From the NCBI GenBank assembly GCA_028829895.1, contig CM054184.1:26305201-26369200 (forward strand): a stretch of 64,000 nt of DNA. The letters run 5' to 3'. The notes under the pieces are model-generated. The model saw only the letters and a program-made list of their open reading frames with translations, had not been told where the DNA came from and made no database searches. This document shows positions 63,860 to 64,000 of this stretch, piece by piece; positions within the stretch are counted from its first letter, which is position 1, and each line of letters starts with the position of its first letter. The stretch is from Sinotaia quadrata. Taxonomy: Eukaryota > Mollusca > Gastropoda > Architaenioglossa > Viviparidae. A program made the position numbers and the translations under genes.

Positions 63860-64000
63860 GTAAATATTCAAGTTCATGAGTCACAAACTTTTGATTTTGT
63901 AAAAATTGGTTGAATATGATGAAATTATGTTATTTTAATCTTATTATATAAAGATTTATGAGTTGAATAAATTAATTATAAGATTAAAAAACAATGCCAT
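63860..64000. other. Start of the next LRP4 intron
   Basis: AT-rich intronic sequence after the GTAAAT donor. No further exon is present before the window ends. Confidence 0.6.

Overview
This is an AT-rich animal nuclear window. GT-AG introns of hundreds to thousands of bases interrupt short exons, and the introns are full of microsatellites, minisatellites and DNA transposons. The one host gene recognised, on the + strand, is the orthologue of LRP4, the LDL-receptor-related agrin/Wnt-pathway receptor. I placed 26 coding exons between 8203 and 63859, all joining in frame at GT-AG sites, for about 1,384 codons. In order they encode eight LDL receptor class A (LDLa) repeats, two EGF modules, beta-propeller 1, an EGF, propeller 2, an EGF, propeller 3, an EGF, and the first blade of propeller 4. 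This matches the vertebrate LRP4 domain order repeat by repeat. The signal-peptide exon was not found. The rest of propeller 4, the transmembrane helix and the cytoplasmic tail lie beyond the right edge. The protein resembles an invertebrate LRP4. A mollusc is plausible from the repeat style, but the sequence does not prove it.

Region by region: 1-8202 is noncoding, with a CpG-bearing patch near 780-1520 and a 65-bp tandem array (about 6820-8110) ending just before the first exon found. 8203-29401 holds the LDLa exons, one repeat per exon, all in phase 1-1. Their introns carry a hAT transposase remnant, a 2.2-kb CACTA-type transposon with perfect 12-bp termini and a TAA target duplication, a piggyBac-like remnant, a 2.7-kb hAT-like element with a 6-bp duplication, and a 0.97-kb hAT-like element with an 8-bp duplication. 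30268-33407 holds two EGF exons. 33961-42937 is propeller 1, with large 64-65-bp and 58-bp arrays in one intron. 44058-50207 is EGF3 plus propeller 2. 51673-61525 is EGF4, propeller 3 and EGF5, with a Helitron remnant, a MITE and a rearranged second copy of the CACTA-type family in the introns. 63682-63859 opens propeller 4.

Most notable observations. (1) The CACTA-type element carries, directly upstream of a TATA box, 16 consecutive 5-bp heat-shock-element units, 13 of them perfect. A separate dispersed repeat, present twice, also carries a shorter HSE plus TATA module. (2) Several intronic tandem repeats and fragments are copies of neighbouring exon edges, including splice sites: 47-bp repeats of an exon end plus donor at 59493-59727, donor-like repeats at 61640-62480, acceptor-like echoes before 50018, a decayed start of LDLa8, and a 29-bp exact piece of EGF1. 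(3) The 58-bp array has a higher-order block structure. (4) The three propellers share one phase-2 intron position.
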